Source: Planctomycetota bacterium
GTDB taxonomy: Bacteria; Planctomycetota; Phycisphaerae; Sedimentisphaerales; Anaerobacaceae
Assembly (NCBI GenBank): GCA_019456255.1
Contig: VRUG01000003.1
Span: forward strand, 62,001-126,000
DNA: 64,000 bases
Reading direction: 5' to 3'
The notes under the pieces were generated by a model. That model searched no databases and had not been told where the DNA came from. It worked only from the letters and a program-made list of their open reading frames with translations. The stretch's first letter is position 1; every line of letters starts with the position of its first letter. This document shows, piece by piece, positions 35,796 to 44,271 of the stretch. The translations under genes and the position numbers were made by a program.

Positions 35796-35824
35796 ATTAT
35801 TGCATAAAAACTCTGAAAAGTCAA
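35796..35824 (-). promoter_or_regulatory. Extended -10 promoter of a short unit
   Basis: Minus-strand TTGACT (35819-35824), 17-base spacer, AATAAT (35796-35801) preceded by TGC, which fits an extended -10. Shares a 14-base block with the 35080-35108 promoter. Confidence 0.7.
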
Positions 35825-35853
35825 GTGTAAAGTCGTGTTTGTTTCAATTACGT

Positions 35854-36885
35854 TTATCCTATAATCCTTTTCAGATGTGGTATGCAATCTATTATTGTCG
35901 AAGAAATAGCAGCCGAGACGAAAAGCAGCAGTACTATGAGAGGAATGGATACTATTGGATTGAAAAGCGTTGCATCGAATCCTAAATTTAGCATTATTTG
36001 TATGAAAAAGGGGTGTGCCAAATAAATACCAAAGCTTATTTTTGCTGTCTTTTGTGTTATAGCTTTGCTGAGAACGTAACTTTTTATAGAACCAAGTAAA
36101 TAAAATATCGCAATTGACATCGGGATAACGGTAATGCTTGTGTAGCTATAGAAATATTGACCTTTGTCAAGATTGGTTATTCGTGTTAGGAAATAACATC
36201 CAATGGCGGTTAAAAGGCCGGACAGAATGAATACAAGCAAAGCAGGGGTTGTGAATTTTTTGTGATTGGCATTTCCTATTAAATGACCGGCAAGTAAATA
36301 AGGTGGGGACAATAGAAGCCAATTAGTAAGAACATTATTGTTGTTGAACAAGAATGCATTGAGTGCAGAGTTGACGGCTGCTAAGCAAAACATCAATACG
36401 CAGAGTGTGAGAGTTTCGTTGGTAGTCAAGTTTCTTATAAGCTTTTTTGCAAAAGGGATAAAAAGGTATGCGATAGCAAGCATATATAAATACCACAAGT
36501 GATAGTAGGGGGACGAGAATTGGCGGATGAAATCCATTATAGAGATTGGTTCGCCGCTCAATAAGCCTTTGGCAGCGAGGATGGAACGATAAAACAATGA
36601 CCAAAATATCAAAGGTATGAGTATCCTTGGAAATTTCCTCCTGTAAAAACTTGATATGGACTCGGTTTTATTTGATTTTAGCAGTAGAAAGCCGCTTGTC
36701 ATGATAAATACAGGCACGCACCATCTTACAAAAGAGTTGTATATGTCAGCTGCCCACCATTCGAGATTTCCGAGGCTTGCTTTAGCTAAGAGGTTTCCTG
36801 AGACATGCAAAATAACAACGGCAAAAGCAGCTATAATTTTTGTGTTTTCTACCCAAATCAGTTGATTGCTTGTAGGGCTTTTCAT
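35854..36885 (-). CDS. Acyltransferase family 3 membrane protein
   Basis: Integral membrane O-acyltransferase (OafA/WecH type) of 343 residues with about ten predicted spans. The early motif ENTKIIAAFAVVILHVSG contains the conserved His, and FVRWCVPVFIMTSGFLLL plus YRRKFPRILIPLIFWS supply the R-x10-F-type region. These enzymes acetylate or succinylate surface polysaccharides or lipids. ATG 36885 is used because GGGAG lies 5 bases upstream; ATG 36915 has no signal. It lies next to a GH5 lipoprotein gene and no polymer-synthesis genes, so its substrate is unknown. Confidence 0.85.
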   Translation of the reverse strand: MKSPTSNQLIWVENTKIIAAFAVVILHVSGNLLAKASLGNLEWWAADIYNSFVRWCVPVFIMTSGFLLLKSNKTESISSFYRRKFPRILIPLIFWSLFYRSILAAKGLLSGEPISIMDFIRQFSSPYYHLWYLYMLAIAYLFIPFAKKLIRNLTTNETLTLCVLMFCLAAVNSALNAFLFNNNNVLTNWLLLSPPYLLAGHLIGNANHKKFTTPALLVFILSGLLTAIGCYFLTRITNLDKGQYFYSYTSITVIPMSIAIFYLLGSIKSYVLSKAITQKTAKISFGIYLAHPFFIQIMLNLGFDATLFNPIVSIPLIVLLLFVSAAISSTIIDCIPHLKRIIG

Positions 36886-37001
36886 CTTACTCCCGATTAA
36901 GTTGGCAACATACAAACAGAAGATAGATTATACCTTGAACGTAGTGGGAAGTCAACGGCAAAGCAGTGCCTGCAATTGTCTTTGATTTTCGGGAATTGGC
37001 G

Positions 37002-38015
37002 TTAGGGTATCAAAGCGTCTCGTATGTGCTGATTCCATTTGTCGTTGTCGATATCGTACAAGATGAAATCGTTATCGAACTGCCAGTATGCCCAGCTCCA
37101 GCCGTATCTTTCAGCGGATTGAGTTATGAAATTCAGGTAGCGTGTTCGTGAGTCCATTTGTGCTTTATCAAAGACACCGAATTCTCCTAATAGTAAAGGC
37201 CTTTTATGTTTTTTCGACCAGGCCTGCGCTTTAGTAAAATCGCTGAGGATGTTTTGTTTTTCTTTGTCAGTGCCGAGCCACTTGATTCCGATTTTGTCTT
37301 TATAAGGTTCCGCCCATGAAGCTCCCTGGTGTGTAAAGTTCATTGGTTTGTAGTAATGTATCGTGGCAATAATATTGCGGTCGTTGCGTGGCAGTTTAAG
37401 CTCGTCGAGATGGTCGATGCCGTTCCAGTGCGCAGGGCCAATAACAACCGTTCGGTTCGGATTACTTTGGCGGATGATTGCAAGTGCCTGTCGCATATAA
37501 TCATTCCAAAGTTTTGGCGTAATGCCGCGGCAAGGCTCATTGAGTATCTCGAATATAACTTCGGCGGGTGCATCTTTATAAAGCTCGGCGAGTTGGTTCC
37601 AAAAGGCAAGGAACAATTTTTTTGTCCCTTTCGGGTCGTCCCCCATTGCGTTGAATTCATGCAGGTCAAGTATGACCGCTAAATTATTTTTCAGTGCATT
37701 AGTTATCGCCCAATCCAGAACCTCAAGCCAGTGGCTGCTAAGAGCAAAGTTTTTGTTTTTGTCCATGTGTTTGAAGGGATGCAGGTTGATGCGAACGGAA
37801 TCGAAGCGGGCCTGTTTTAGAAGTTTGAAATGTTTCTCCTTGAAACGTGCCTGTTCAAATGATGACCATATCTGGTCGTATCCGATGATGTTGACTCCTC
37901 TTCGGATTTTACGGTTTTGGTCAAAAGCATCATCCATTGACTCGCATCCCCCAAAAAATAGAGCAGGAAACAAAAACAGAATCCCAGTAAGCAGGAGTTT
38001 ACGAGATGCTTTCAC
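37002..38015 (-). CDS. GH5 glycoside hydrolase lipoprotein (cellulase-like)
   Basis: Surface-anchored GH5 enzyme of 337 residues. The signal peptide ends in a lipobox FFGGC (Cys24). Catalytic residues are Glu160 in FEILNEP (acid/base) and Glu278 in LLLGEFGV (nucleophile). RINLHPF and ILDLHEFNAMG are typical TIM-barrel strands. The activity could be endo-beta-1,4-glucanase, mannanase or beta-1,3-glucanase; GH5 alone does not decide. The nearby GH130 gene would fit a mannan pathway. Confidence 0.87.
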   Translation of the reverse strand: MKASRKLLLTGILFLFPALFFGGCESMDDAFDQNRKIRRGVNIIGYDQIWSSFEQARFKEKHFKLLKQARFDSVRINLHPFKHMDKNKNFALSSHWLEVLDWAITNALKNNLAVILDLHEFNAMGDDPKGTKKLFLAFWNQLAELYKDAPAEVIFEILNEPCRGITPKLWNDYMRQALAIIRQSNPNRTVVIGPAHWNGIDHLDELKLPRNDRNIIATIHYYKPMNFTHQGASWAEPYKDKIGIKWLGTDKEKQNILSDFTKAQAWSKKHKRPLLLGEFGVFDKAQMDSRTRYLNFITQSAERYGWSWAYWQFDNDFILYDIDNDKWNQHIRDALIP

Positions 38016-38032
38016 TTTTGCCCCCTGAAAGG

Positions 38033-38236
38033 TTAACCTTTCTTTTTTGTTTTCTTTGTTTTTTTCTTACAGCATTTCTTTCGGCGTTTTTTGCCCTGTT
38101 GTTCAAGGCATAATTCGCATCTTTTGTCGCTGCACATCTGACAGAAAAAACAATCCTTGCAGTTATGCTTTTTCGGGTCGGTATCATCCGGCACATAAAT
38201 CCTGCCCGGCAATCCCTTTATTCTGATAAATGCCAT
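38033..38236 (-). CDS. Small Cys/Lys-rich protein
   Basis: A 67-residue protein with N-terminal MAFIRIKGLPGRIYVPDD and a central cysteine cluster C-x2-C-x2-C-x2-C (CKDCFFCQMC), followed by CELC and a Lys-rich tail. The cysteine spacing suggests a zinc or iron-sulfur site. I recall similar short proteins in other anaerobic bacteria but cannot name the family. AAGAAGAA lies upstream. The gene is 17 bases from the GH5 gene and on the same strand. Confidence 0.65.
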   Translation of the reverse strand: MAFIRIKGLPGRIYVPDDTDPKKHNCKDCFFCQMCSDKRCELCLEQQGKKRRKKCCKKKTKKTKKKG

Positions 38237-38335
38237 TTTGAGTTCTTCTTTTTTGAAATTGAATTGTCATGATTATATGTTGCTATTGGTGGATGTTCAA
38301 GTGCGGTTTGTTGCCGGGGGTGTTGTAAGAATAAT

Positions 38336-38409
<74 letters not shown>

Positions 38410-38501
38410 AAAAAGTGTAACGGATTTCAATATAACCATTTCAGGCTTGTGTTGTCAACGGTTTTTCCTGCTGGGATTAGAGGTAAGTACTTCGGGAGGG
38501 G

Positions 38502-39461
38502 CTATTGCTCAGTTCTGGGGCAGGCCAATATATATTCGGTGATCTCGCTTAGGCTTGCTGTTGCTACGCAAACAGTACAATCGGCTGCTCCGTAGTAGAA
38601 GTTTAGCTGGTCGGTTTCTTTTGTTATGGTGACACCAGTTGGGAATACAACTCCTCCGACGTCACCGACTAATTCGTAAAGTTCGCGCGGGCCGAATACC
38701 CACTCATCGCTTCGTCTTAGTACTCGCCACGGCTCATCGAGGTCCAGCAGTGCTATACCCATTCGGTATATCGCTCCGCCTGTGGTATTTCGTACGCCGT
38801 GATAAAAGAGCAGCCATCCATGTTCAGTTTCTACCGGCTGACATGCCAAACCTACACGGTGACAATCCCAGTAGGCGTGACGTGAACGAATCAAGAGTCT
38901 GTGGTCGCCCCAGTGTTTTAGGTCCGGGGAAAAGCTAATCCATATATGAGCCTCACCTCGAACTATCGGGCGATGTATTAATGCGAATCTGCCTCTGAAT
39001 CTGCGTGGGAACAGACATGCGTCTTTGTCTTCCGGAGGGAGCAAGCCTCCAAGTCTGGCAAAAGTTTTGAAGTTTTTAGTTATTGCAAGAGATACGACCG
39101 GTCCGCCTTCACTAAATGATGTATAAGTAATGGCGAATTGCTTTTGGTCCTCAAGCCAGATTATCCTTGGGTCCTCGAGTCCCCATCTTTCTTCTCGGCT
39201 GTTGTGGTCGGCTTCGAGGGTTGGCTCGGAATCAATCTGCCAGTTGCTAATACCGTCGGAACTGCGAGCGACAGTCAGATGTGAAAAGCCTCGCATATCC
39301 TCTATGCGAACCAACAGCAGAGTTTCATTGTTCAATTTGATAGCGCCTGGGTTGAATACAGCATTTACAGGGTAAGGCCACATCTCCGGGGTCAATATTG
39401 GATTGCCCTTGTGCCTTGTGAAAAGTTCCTGTGGAGCTTTTTTCCCTGAATTATTCGGCAT
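38502..39461 (-). CDS. GH130 family mannoside phosphorylase-like protein
   Basis: A 319-residue five-bladed beta-propeller protein of GH130. Blade motifs include GNPILTPE, NAVFNPGAI, LLLVRIEDMRG, the catalytic WGLEDPRI (Asp) and 'LLFYHGVRNTTGGAIYRMG', seen in part as WLLFYHGV. There is no signal peptide, so the protein acts in the cytoplasm. GH130 enzymes phosphorolyse beta-1,4 or beta-1,2-mannosides; the linkage cannot be decided from these motifs. It would process imported mannooligosaccharides. Confidence 0.87.
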   Translation of the reverse strand: MPNNSGKKAPQELFTRHKGNPILTPEMWPYPVNAVFNPGAIKLNNETLLLVRIEDMRGFSHLTVARSSDGISNWQIDSEPTLEADHNSREERWGLEDPRIIWLEDQKQFAITYTSFSEGGPVVSLAITKNFKTFARLGGLLPPEDKDACLFPRRFRGRFALIHRPIVRGEAHIWISFSPDLKHWGDHRLLIRSRHAYWDCHRVGLACQPVETEHGWLLFYHGVRNTTGGAIYRMGIALLDLDEPWRVLRRSDEWVFGPRELYELVGDVGGVVFPTGVTITKETDQLNFYYGAADCTVCVATASLSEITEYILACPRTEQ

Positions 39462-39660
39462 AATTGTATTCCTAACAGTATTGCGTTTATCTTCTATCTT
39501 AAGTCGGCAACAAAGGGCTATATCTGTAAACTAAACTGGTTTTTTATGTAAAAATCGGAATATAACAAGCTAACAATGCGTGGTCAAGGGCTAATATAGC
39601 GACTTGTTGACGCCAGAGGGTTTTTTTGCTATTTTCATGGGCTTTTAGAGAGGTTAAATT

Positions 39661-40290
39661 ATGAAGATAGAGCGTCTGGTTTTGGGGATGTATGAGACGA
39701 ACTGTTATGTTCTCGGCGCCGAGGATGGCAATGACTGCGTTATTGTTGATACGGGCCTTGTGGCTGAGCCTCTCGTTGATTTTCTGAAAAGCGGTGAGCT
39801 GAATCCTCTGGCAGTGATTCTGACTCACGGCCATGCCGACCATATCCTTGGGCTTGGGCTGCTTGGTCAGAATTTTCCCGATATAAAAGTTTATATCCAC
39901 AAACTTGATGCCGGCATGCTCACTGGCGAGACCGAAAATTTATCGGAGATGACCGGCGTGAATTTTAGGACCAAGCCTGCTGATGTTATAGTCGAGGATG
40001 GCGATGTCATTGATGTTGCGGGGATAAAGCTTGAAGTTTTGCATACGCCTGGCCATACTCCGGGTGGTATTTGTCTATATGCGAAACAGGAAAATGTTGT
40101 TTTTGTCGGCGACACCCTTTTTGCCGGCTCTGTTGGACGTACCGATTTTCCGAATGGCAGCATGACTCAATTGGTAAAAGGCATAAAAGAAAAACTCTTT
40201 ACCCTGCCCGGCAATACAGTTTGCTATTCTGGTCATGGCGACAAAACTACCATCGAGCAGGAAAAGAAGTATAATCCATTTTTGACATAA
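39661..40290 (+). CDS. MBL-fold metallo-hydrolase
   Basis: Glyoxalase-II-type metallo-beta-lactamase fold protein of 209 residues. The zinc motif is TLTHGHADHILG in context (LTHGHADHILG), with further ligands in HTPGHTPGG and 'CYSGHGDKT'. The conserved GDTLFAGSVGRTDFPNGS loop is typical of short YcbL-like hydrolases. GAGAGG precedes the ATG. It lies 23 bases before the ArsC-type gene. Substrate unknown; a thioester such as S-lactoylglutathione or another thiol adduct is the usual guess. Confidence 0.87.
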   Translation: MKIERLVLGMYETNCYVLGAEDGNDCVIVDTGLVAEPLVDFLKSGELNPLAVILTHGHADHILGLGLLGQNFPDIKVYIHKLDAGMLTGETENLSEMTGVNFRTKPADVIVEDGDVIDVAGIKLEVLHTPGHTPGGICLYAKQENVVFVGDTLFAGSVGRTDFPNGSMTQLVKGIKEKLFTLPGNTVCYSGHGDKTTIEQEKKYNPFLT

Positions 40291-40313
40291 CTTAAAAACT
40301 ATGGGAAATGAGT

Positions 40314-40748
40314 ATGACCGAAAGCGAAAAATTAAAAGTCCTTTTTCTTTGTACGGGCAACGCATGCAGAAGTCAGATGGCTGAAGGTTGGGCGAACTAT
40401 TTAAAATCAGATTCGATAGTCGCGTTTTCGGCGGGTACGAACCCGGCAGGGCTAAGCAAAAGAGCAACTCAGGTTATGGCAGAAGCGGGGGTCGATATTT
40501 CCGAGCACACTTCAAAGTATGTCGATGATTTGGCGGGTCTTGATTTCGATTACGTGGTAACTGTTTGTGATAACGCAAAAGAGCAATGTCCGGTATTTTC
40601 TGGGGATGCGAAGATGGTGCATAAAAGCTTTGATGACCCAGCTGGTGTGATAGGGACTCTTGATGAGGTTCTTGGTGAATTTAGACGGGTTCGTGACGAG
40701 ATCAAGGCTTTCGTCGAAACTATGCCCGCCAGCCTTGAAAATGCATAG
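40314..40748 (+). CDS. arsC: Arsenate reductase (thioredoxin-coupled, LMW-phosphatase fold)
   Basis: Low-molecular-weight-phosphatase fold with the P-loop CTGNACRS (C-x5-R) and two further cysteines in TVCDNAKEQCP, the relay pair used by thioredoxin-dependent ArsC. DPAGVIGT contains the conserved Asp-Pro general acid. These point to arsenate reduction rather than tyrosine dephosphorylation. ATG 40314 is slightly better placed than ATG 40308 relative to GGGA. No arsR or arsenite pump is adjacent, so the gene is orphan-like. Likely an operon with the MBL gene. Confidence 0.8.
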   Translation: MTESEKLKVLFLCTGNACRSQMAEGWANYLKSDSIVAFSAGTNPAGLSKRATQVMAEAGVDISEHTSKYVDDLAGLDFDYVVTVCDNAKEQCPVFSGDAKMVHKSFDDPAGVIGTLDEVLGEFRRVRDEIKAFVETMPASLENA

Positions 40749-40982
40749 CTAATTCCGATGGACTATTTCAAAAGTTGCCTAAGTTACCACGGAAGGGTCG
40801 TTTTTTTAGGGTGCGGGATTTTTTTGGGATATTTCCGCGAATTTTTGGGGCGGGGAAGTTTTTCTATATCGTTAGTATTTAAAAGCACTTACAAGCAGGA
40901 TTCGTCGGGCAGGTGGCCCTTACCCCCTTGTATTGGTGGGCTTATAGGTAATAAAGGCGATTAATAAAGATATTTTTTTCCC

Positions 40983-41011
40983 TTGACCGTTAATCAAATA
41001 GCCGATACTAT
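40983..41011 (+). promoter_or_regulatory. Promoter of a putative sRNA or long rny leader
   Basis: TTGACC (40983-40988), 17-base spacer, TACTAT (41006-41011). Confidence 0.6.
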
Positions 41012-41017
41012 AGCGGT

Positions 41018-41166
41018 TGGAAATGATGAGAACAAGATTGCGGACTGTTACGTATCTAAAGTTGAGTTTTGAAAGATACTGACAGGGTGGCAAAGCGACG
41101 TAAGGCTTTGCTGTATGGGTAGTTAGTTACAAAGACGCTATAACGCCTGACAGGGCTTTTTAATAT
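41018..41166 (+). ncRNA. Candidate small RNA upstream of rny
   Basis: About 150 bases between a promoter and a T-run. It contains GCAAAGC paired with GCTTTGC (7 bp) and GTATCT paired with AGATAC. CTGACAGGG occurs twice, the second copy directly before CTTTTTA. The terminal stem is weak, so termination is uncertain and this may instead be an rny leader. Confidence 0.35.
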
Positions 41167-41475
41167 CTGCCAATTAAGGCGTTTGCAGTGAAAAAGAAAA
41201 GTGAAACAGAGTGAAACGAAATCTGTCTGAAAAAGTGAATTTGTCAAATCCTGCAAAACAGCAGTTATCATGGATTTTAATGGCAAATTGTTCTATAAAG
41301 CCGACTACAATATCGCCTCAGATAAATCAAAAAACATGATTTAGGCGATTTTTGATATAAGAATCCGGCGAAAATGGATTTCGTTTTTCACGCTCACTTC
41401 TTTGCAGCTATCCTATCCGTATTTCCTGCGATTTTTCTCCATAGATGTTGTTTTTACAATTGAAAGGTGGAAATA

Positions 41476-43056
41476 ATGGATGCCATATTGATTGAAATAG
41501 GCCTGCCGGGAGCGATTTTATCAGTTATCTGTTTTATTTTAGGTGTAAGTTTAGCCACAGTTGTTTTTCAGATGATCAATCGCGCCAAGGCCAAAACTTT
41601 TGAACATGACCTTGACAGACAAATTGAAGGCGCAAAGAAAGAATCAGAAAATATCATTAAGTCAGCTCAGATAGAAGCAGCGTCGGAGACTATCAAAAAG
41701 CGTGAAGAATTTGCGAAAGAAGTAGAAAAAACCCGTGATGAACTTCGTGAAAACGAGACGCGGCTTAGCAAGCGCGAAGACACTCTCGAACGTCAGGTTG
41801 AGCTGATGCAGGACCGTGAAAAAACCCTTAAATCTCAGGAAAAGGGTATCGAGACGAAGCAGCACAACCTGAGTATTAAGGACAAACAGCTTAATCAGGT
41901 TATCGCCCAGCAGAAGAATCAGCTATTAAAAATCACCGCATTGGACATTGAGTCAGCCAAGGAGCTTTTGCTGACGCGGCTTGAAGATGAGTGTGAGCAT
42001 GAGATGTCTGCTATGATTCAACGCAAGCTCGAAGAGGCGGAAGAGACAGTTAACCAAAAGAGCCGGGAAATTATCAGTACTGCGATTCAAAGATATGCCG
42101 CCGAGCAGACATGCGAAGCGACGGTTTCGACGGTTGAGATTCCGACTGACGATATGAAGGGCAGAATCATCGGCAGGGAGGGTCGAAACATTCGTGCCTT
42201 TGAAAAAGCCACCGGCGTTGATGTTATAGTTGATGATACGCCCGGTATGATCGTTGTTAGCGGGTTTAGTCCGGTGAGGCGTGAAGTAGCAAGGCTTTCG
42301 ATGGAGCGGCTGATACAGGATGGCAGAATCCACCCATCGCGAATTGAAGAGCTTGTCGAGTTGACCCGCAAAGACATTAACCAGAAGGTATTGCAGACCG
42401 GCAAAAACGCAGCTGTCGAAACGAATGTTCGAGGCCTGAGCAATAAGATACTTAGCCTGATAGGTTCGCTGAGCTACAGAACCAGTTATGGCCAGAACGT
42501 GCTTCGACACAGTATTGAAGTGGCATTTCTTTCGCAGATAATGGCGGAAGAACTCGGACTCGATGGAAGCATCGCGAGACGGGCAGGACTTTTGCACGAT
42601 ATCGGTAAGGCATTGGACCATGAGATCGAGGGCGGTCATCCGGAGATTGGTATGAACTTCCTTAGGAGGTTTAATGAATCACCTATCGTTTTAAACGCAG
42701 TAGCCGGTCACCATGGCGATGTAGTAGCTGACAATCCTTATACGCCTCTGGTAAGTGCCGCTGATGCGATAAGTGCATCAAGGCCGGGTGCCAGAAGAGA
42801 AACGCTGGAAAGATATATCAAGAGACTTGAAAAGCTCGAAGAAATCGCCACCGGATTTACTGGTGTTGAAAACGCATACGCAATTCAGGCAGGGCGTGAA
42901 ATTCGTGTGATAGTGAATGCTGATAAAATTGATGACGAATCAGCGATGAAAATAGCGCGTGACATTGCCAAGAAGGTTGAAGACGAGATGACGTATCCTG
43001 GTGAGATTCAGGTGACATTGCTGCGGGAGATTCGCTGTGTTGAATATGCCAGATAG
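41476..43056 (+). CDS. rny: Ribonuclease Y
   Basis: Membrane-anchored endoribonuclease starting mRNA decay. From ATG 41476 the order is an N-terminal transmembrane helix ([20 protein letters not shown]), a long coiled coil (about 30-185), a KH domain with [17 protein letters not shown], and an HD domain with [18 protein letters not shown] in parts ([10 protein letters not shown]). Length 526 fits the family. GAAAGGTGG precedes this ATG and excludes GTG 41467. A YmdB-like gene follows 21 bases downstream, an order conserved across many bacteria. Confidence 0.96.
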   Translation: MDAILIEIGLPGAILSVICFILGVSLATVVFQMINRAKAKTFEHDLDRQIEGAKKESENIIKSAQIEAASETIKKREEFAKEVEKTRDELRENETRLSKREDTLERQVELMQDREKTLKSQEKGIETKQHNLSIKDKQLNQVIAQQKNQLLKITALDIESAKELLLTRLEDECEHEMSAMIQRKLEEAEETVNQKSREIISTAIQRYAAEQTCEATVSTVEIPTDDMKGRIIGREGRNIRAFEKATGVDVIVDDTPGMIVVSGFSPVRREVARLSMERLIQDGRIHPSRIEELVELTRKDINQKVLQTGKNAAVETNVRGLSNKILSLIGSLSYRTSYGQNVLRHSIEVAFLSQIMAEELGLDGSIARRAGLLHDIGKALDHEIEGGHPEIGMNFLRRFNESPIVLNAVAGHHGDVVADNPYTPLVSAADAISASRPGARRETLERYIKRLEKLEEIATGFTGVENAYAIQAGREIRVIVNADKIDDESAMKIARDIAKKVEDEMTYPGEIQVTLLREIRCVEYAR

Positions 43057-43077
43057 CCTCATACTTGAAAGTAAATA

Positions 43078-43926
43078 ATGAAATTAAAAGTTCTTTGCAT
43101 AGGTGACATAGTTGGGCGGCCTGGCAGAAGGGTTCTGGCCGACGAGCTTTTCGCTCTTATTAAGGGACGTGAGATTGACTGCGTGATAGCCAACGCGGAA
43201 AATGCCGCGGGCGGTTCAGGTATTACCCCTCAAATTCATGACAAGCTTTTGCGTTACGGCGTTAATCTGATTACGCTTGGTGACCACACATATCGTAAAA
43301 AAGACATTGTACCGATATTAGAAACATCCGAAAGTATCGTCAGGCCCGTAAATATTTCTGAGTTGGCAGCAGGAAAAGGGGTCGCGTTTTATAAAACCGG
43401 CAAAGGTCCTGTTGTGGGAGTGGTGTCGCTTATAGGCAGGATTTTCATGAAGCAGGCGGACTGTCCTTATAGCGCTGTCGACAAACTTTTGCCTAAGATT
43501 GCTTCGCAGGCGGATATTATCTTTGTCGATTTTCACGCTGAAGCGACGAGTGAGAAAATAGCCATGGGTTATCATCTCGATGGGCGGGTTAGTTGTGTAT
43601 TCGGCACGCACACACATGTCGCGACTGCTGATGAGAAGATACTGCAAAAGGGCACCGCATACATTACTGATATCGGTATGACGGGTGCTCATGATTCGGT
43701 GCTGGGCAGAAAAAAAGAATCGGTTCTGAAATCGTTTCGCACGCAGATGCCGGTGCCATTTGAGATTGCGACCAGCGACGTAAAGATAAGCGGCGTGATT
43801 GTTACGGTTGATAGTAACAGCAAAAAAGCGGAACACATCGAGAGAATATCGGTGAATGCCGAACACGAAGATTCCAAAAATCTTGATTCTGATGACGGCA
43901 AGCCTGAACCTGTAAATGGGTTTTAA
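43078..43926 (+). CDS. YmdB-family metallophosphoesterase
   Basis: Cytoplasmic phosphodiesterase of the YmdB/TIGR00282 type, 282 residues. The signature CIGDIVGRPGRR carries the metal-binding Asp; NAENAAGG, LGDHTYRKKD, VDFHAEATSEK and VFGTHTHVATAD supply the other ligands. In Bacillus the orthologue hydrolyses cAMP/cGMP and interacts with RNase Y, matching the rny neighbour here. A short acidic tail follows the domain. A strong terminator lies 55 bases after the stop. Confidence 0.93.
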   Translation: MKLKVLCIGDIVGRPGRRVLADELFALIKGREIDCVIANAENAAGGSGITPQIHDKLLRYGVNLITLGDHTYRKKDIVPILETSESIVRPVNISELAAGKGVAFYKTGKGPVVGVVSLIGRIFMKQADCPYSAVDKLLPKIASQADIIFVDFHAEATSEKIAMGYHLDGRVSCVFGTHTHVATADEKILQKGTAYITDIGMTGAHDSVLGRKKESVLKSFRTQMPVPFEIATSDVKISGVIVTVDSNSKKAEHIERISVNAEHEDSKNLDSDDGKPEPVNGF

Positions 43927-43980
43927 TTAGATGGCTGATGGGGGGCACGAAGTAAAAATTAATATCTGATGGTTAGTAAA

Positions 43981-44014
43981 GGGCTGAAAGTTTATGACTT
44001 TTGGCCCTTTTTTT
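43981..44014 (+). terminator. Intrinsic terminator after the rny operon
   Basis: GGGCTGAAAG pairs (with G-U) with CTTTTGGCCC, followed by seven T. Confidence 0.85.
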
Positions 44015-44114
44015 ATTCGGTAATTGTTTGTCAATTCAGAGCTTAGGGGTTTTTTGAGAATTTTCTAAAAAAACAGAAAAAAAAGATTTTGACAGCTGAC
44101 AAGTGTGTTATAAT

Positions 44115-44271
44115 TCCCATAGGTCAACCTTGGGGAAGCTTTCACTGAGAGAGAAGTCATCAATAGGGGGTGGTGAAAACGGCGCACCGGTAGTGTTTGG
44201 ATATTGAATATTAAACGTACCGGTTTGCAAAAGATTTAATTGGGATAATTAAATCATGGGAGACCACGGCT
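44115..44271 (+). other. Structured 5' leader of the beta-helix gene
   Basis: Upstream of the start, CACCGGTAG and GTACCGGT can pair. TTTAATT-GGGAT-AATTAAA forms a hairpin next to the Shine-Dalgarno GGGAGA (44258-44263). A TATAAT box (44109-44114) lies just before. The arrangement could mask the ribosome site, but no known riboswitch class is recognised. Confidence 0.35.

Larger units (their letters stand above)
40749..41475. other. Long intergenic region upstream of rny
   Basis: About 730 bases with no supported protein gene. It holds a good promoter at 40983-41011 followed by a folded segment that may be a small RNA (41018-41166). The rest is AT-rich with no other signal. Confidence 0.5.

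Noticed and set aside
44089-44114. TTGACA and TATAAT near the beta-helix gene as a consensus promoter
   Set aside because: The spacer is only 14 bases, too short for a normal sigma70 promoter; only the TATAAT box was kept as part of the leader note.
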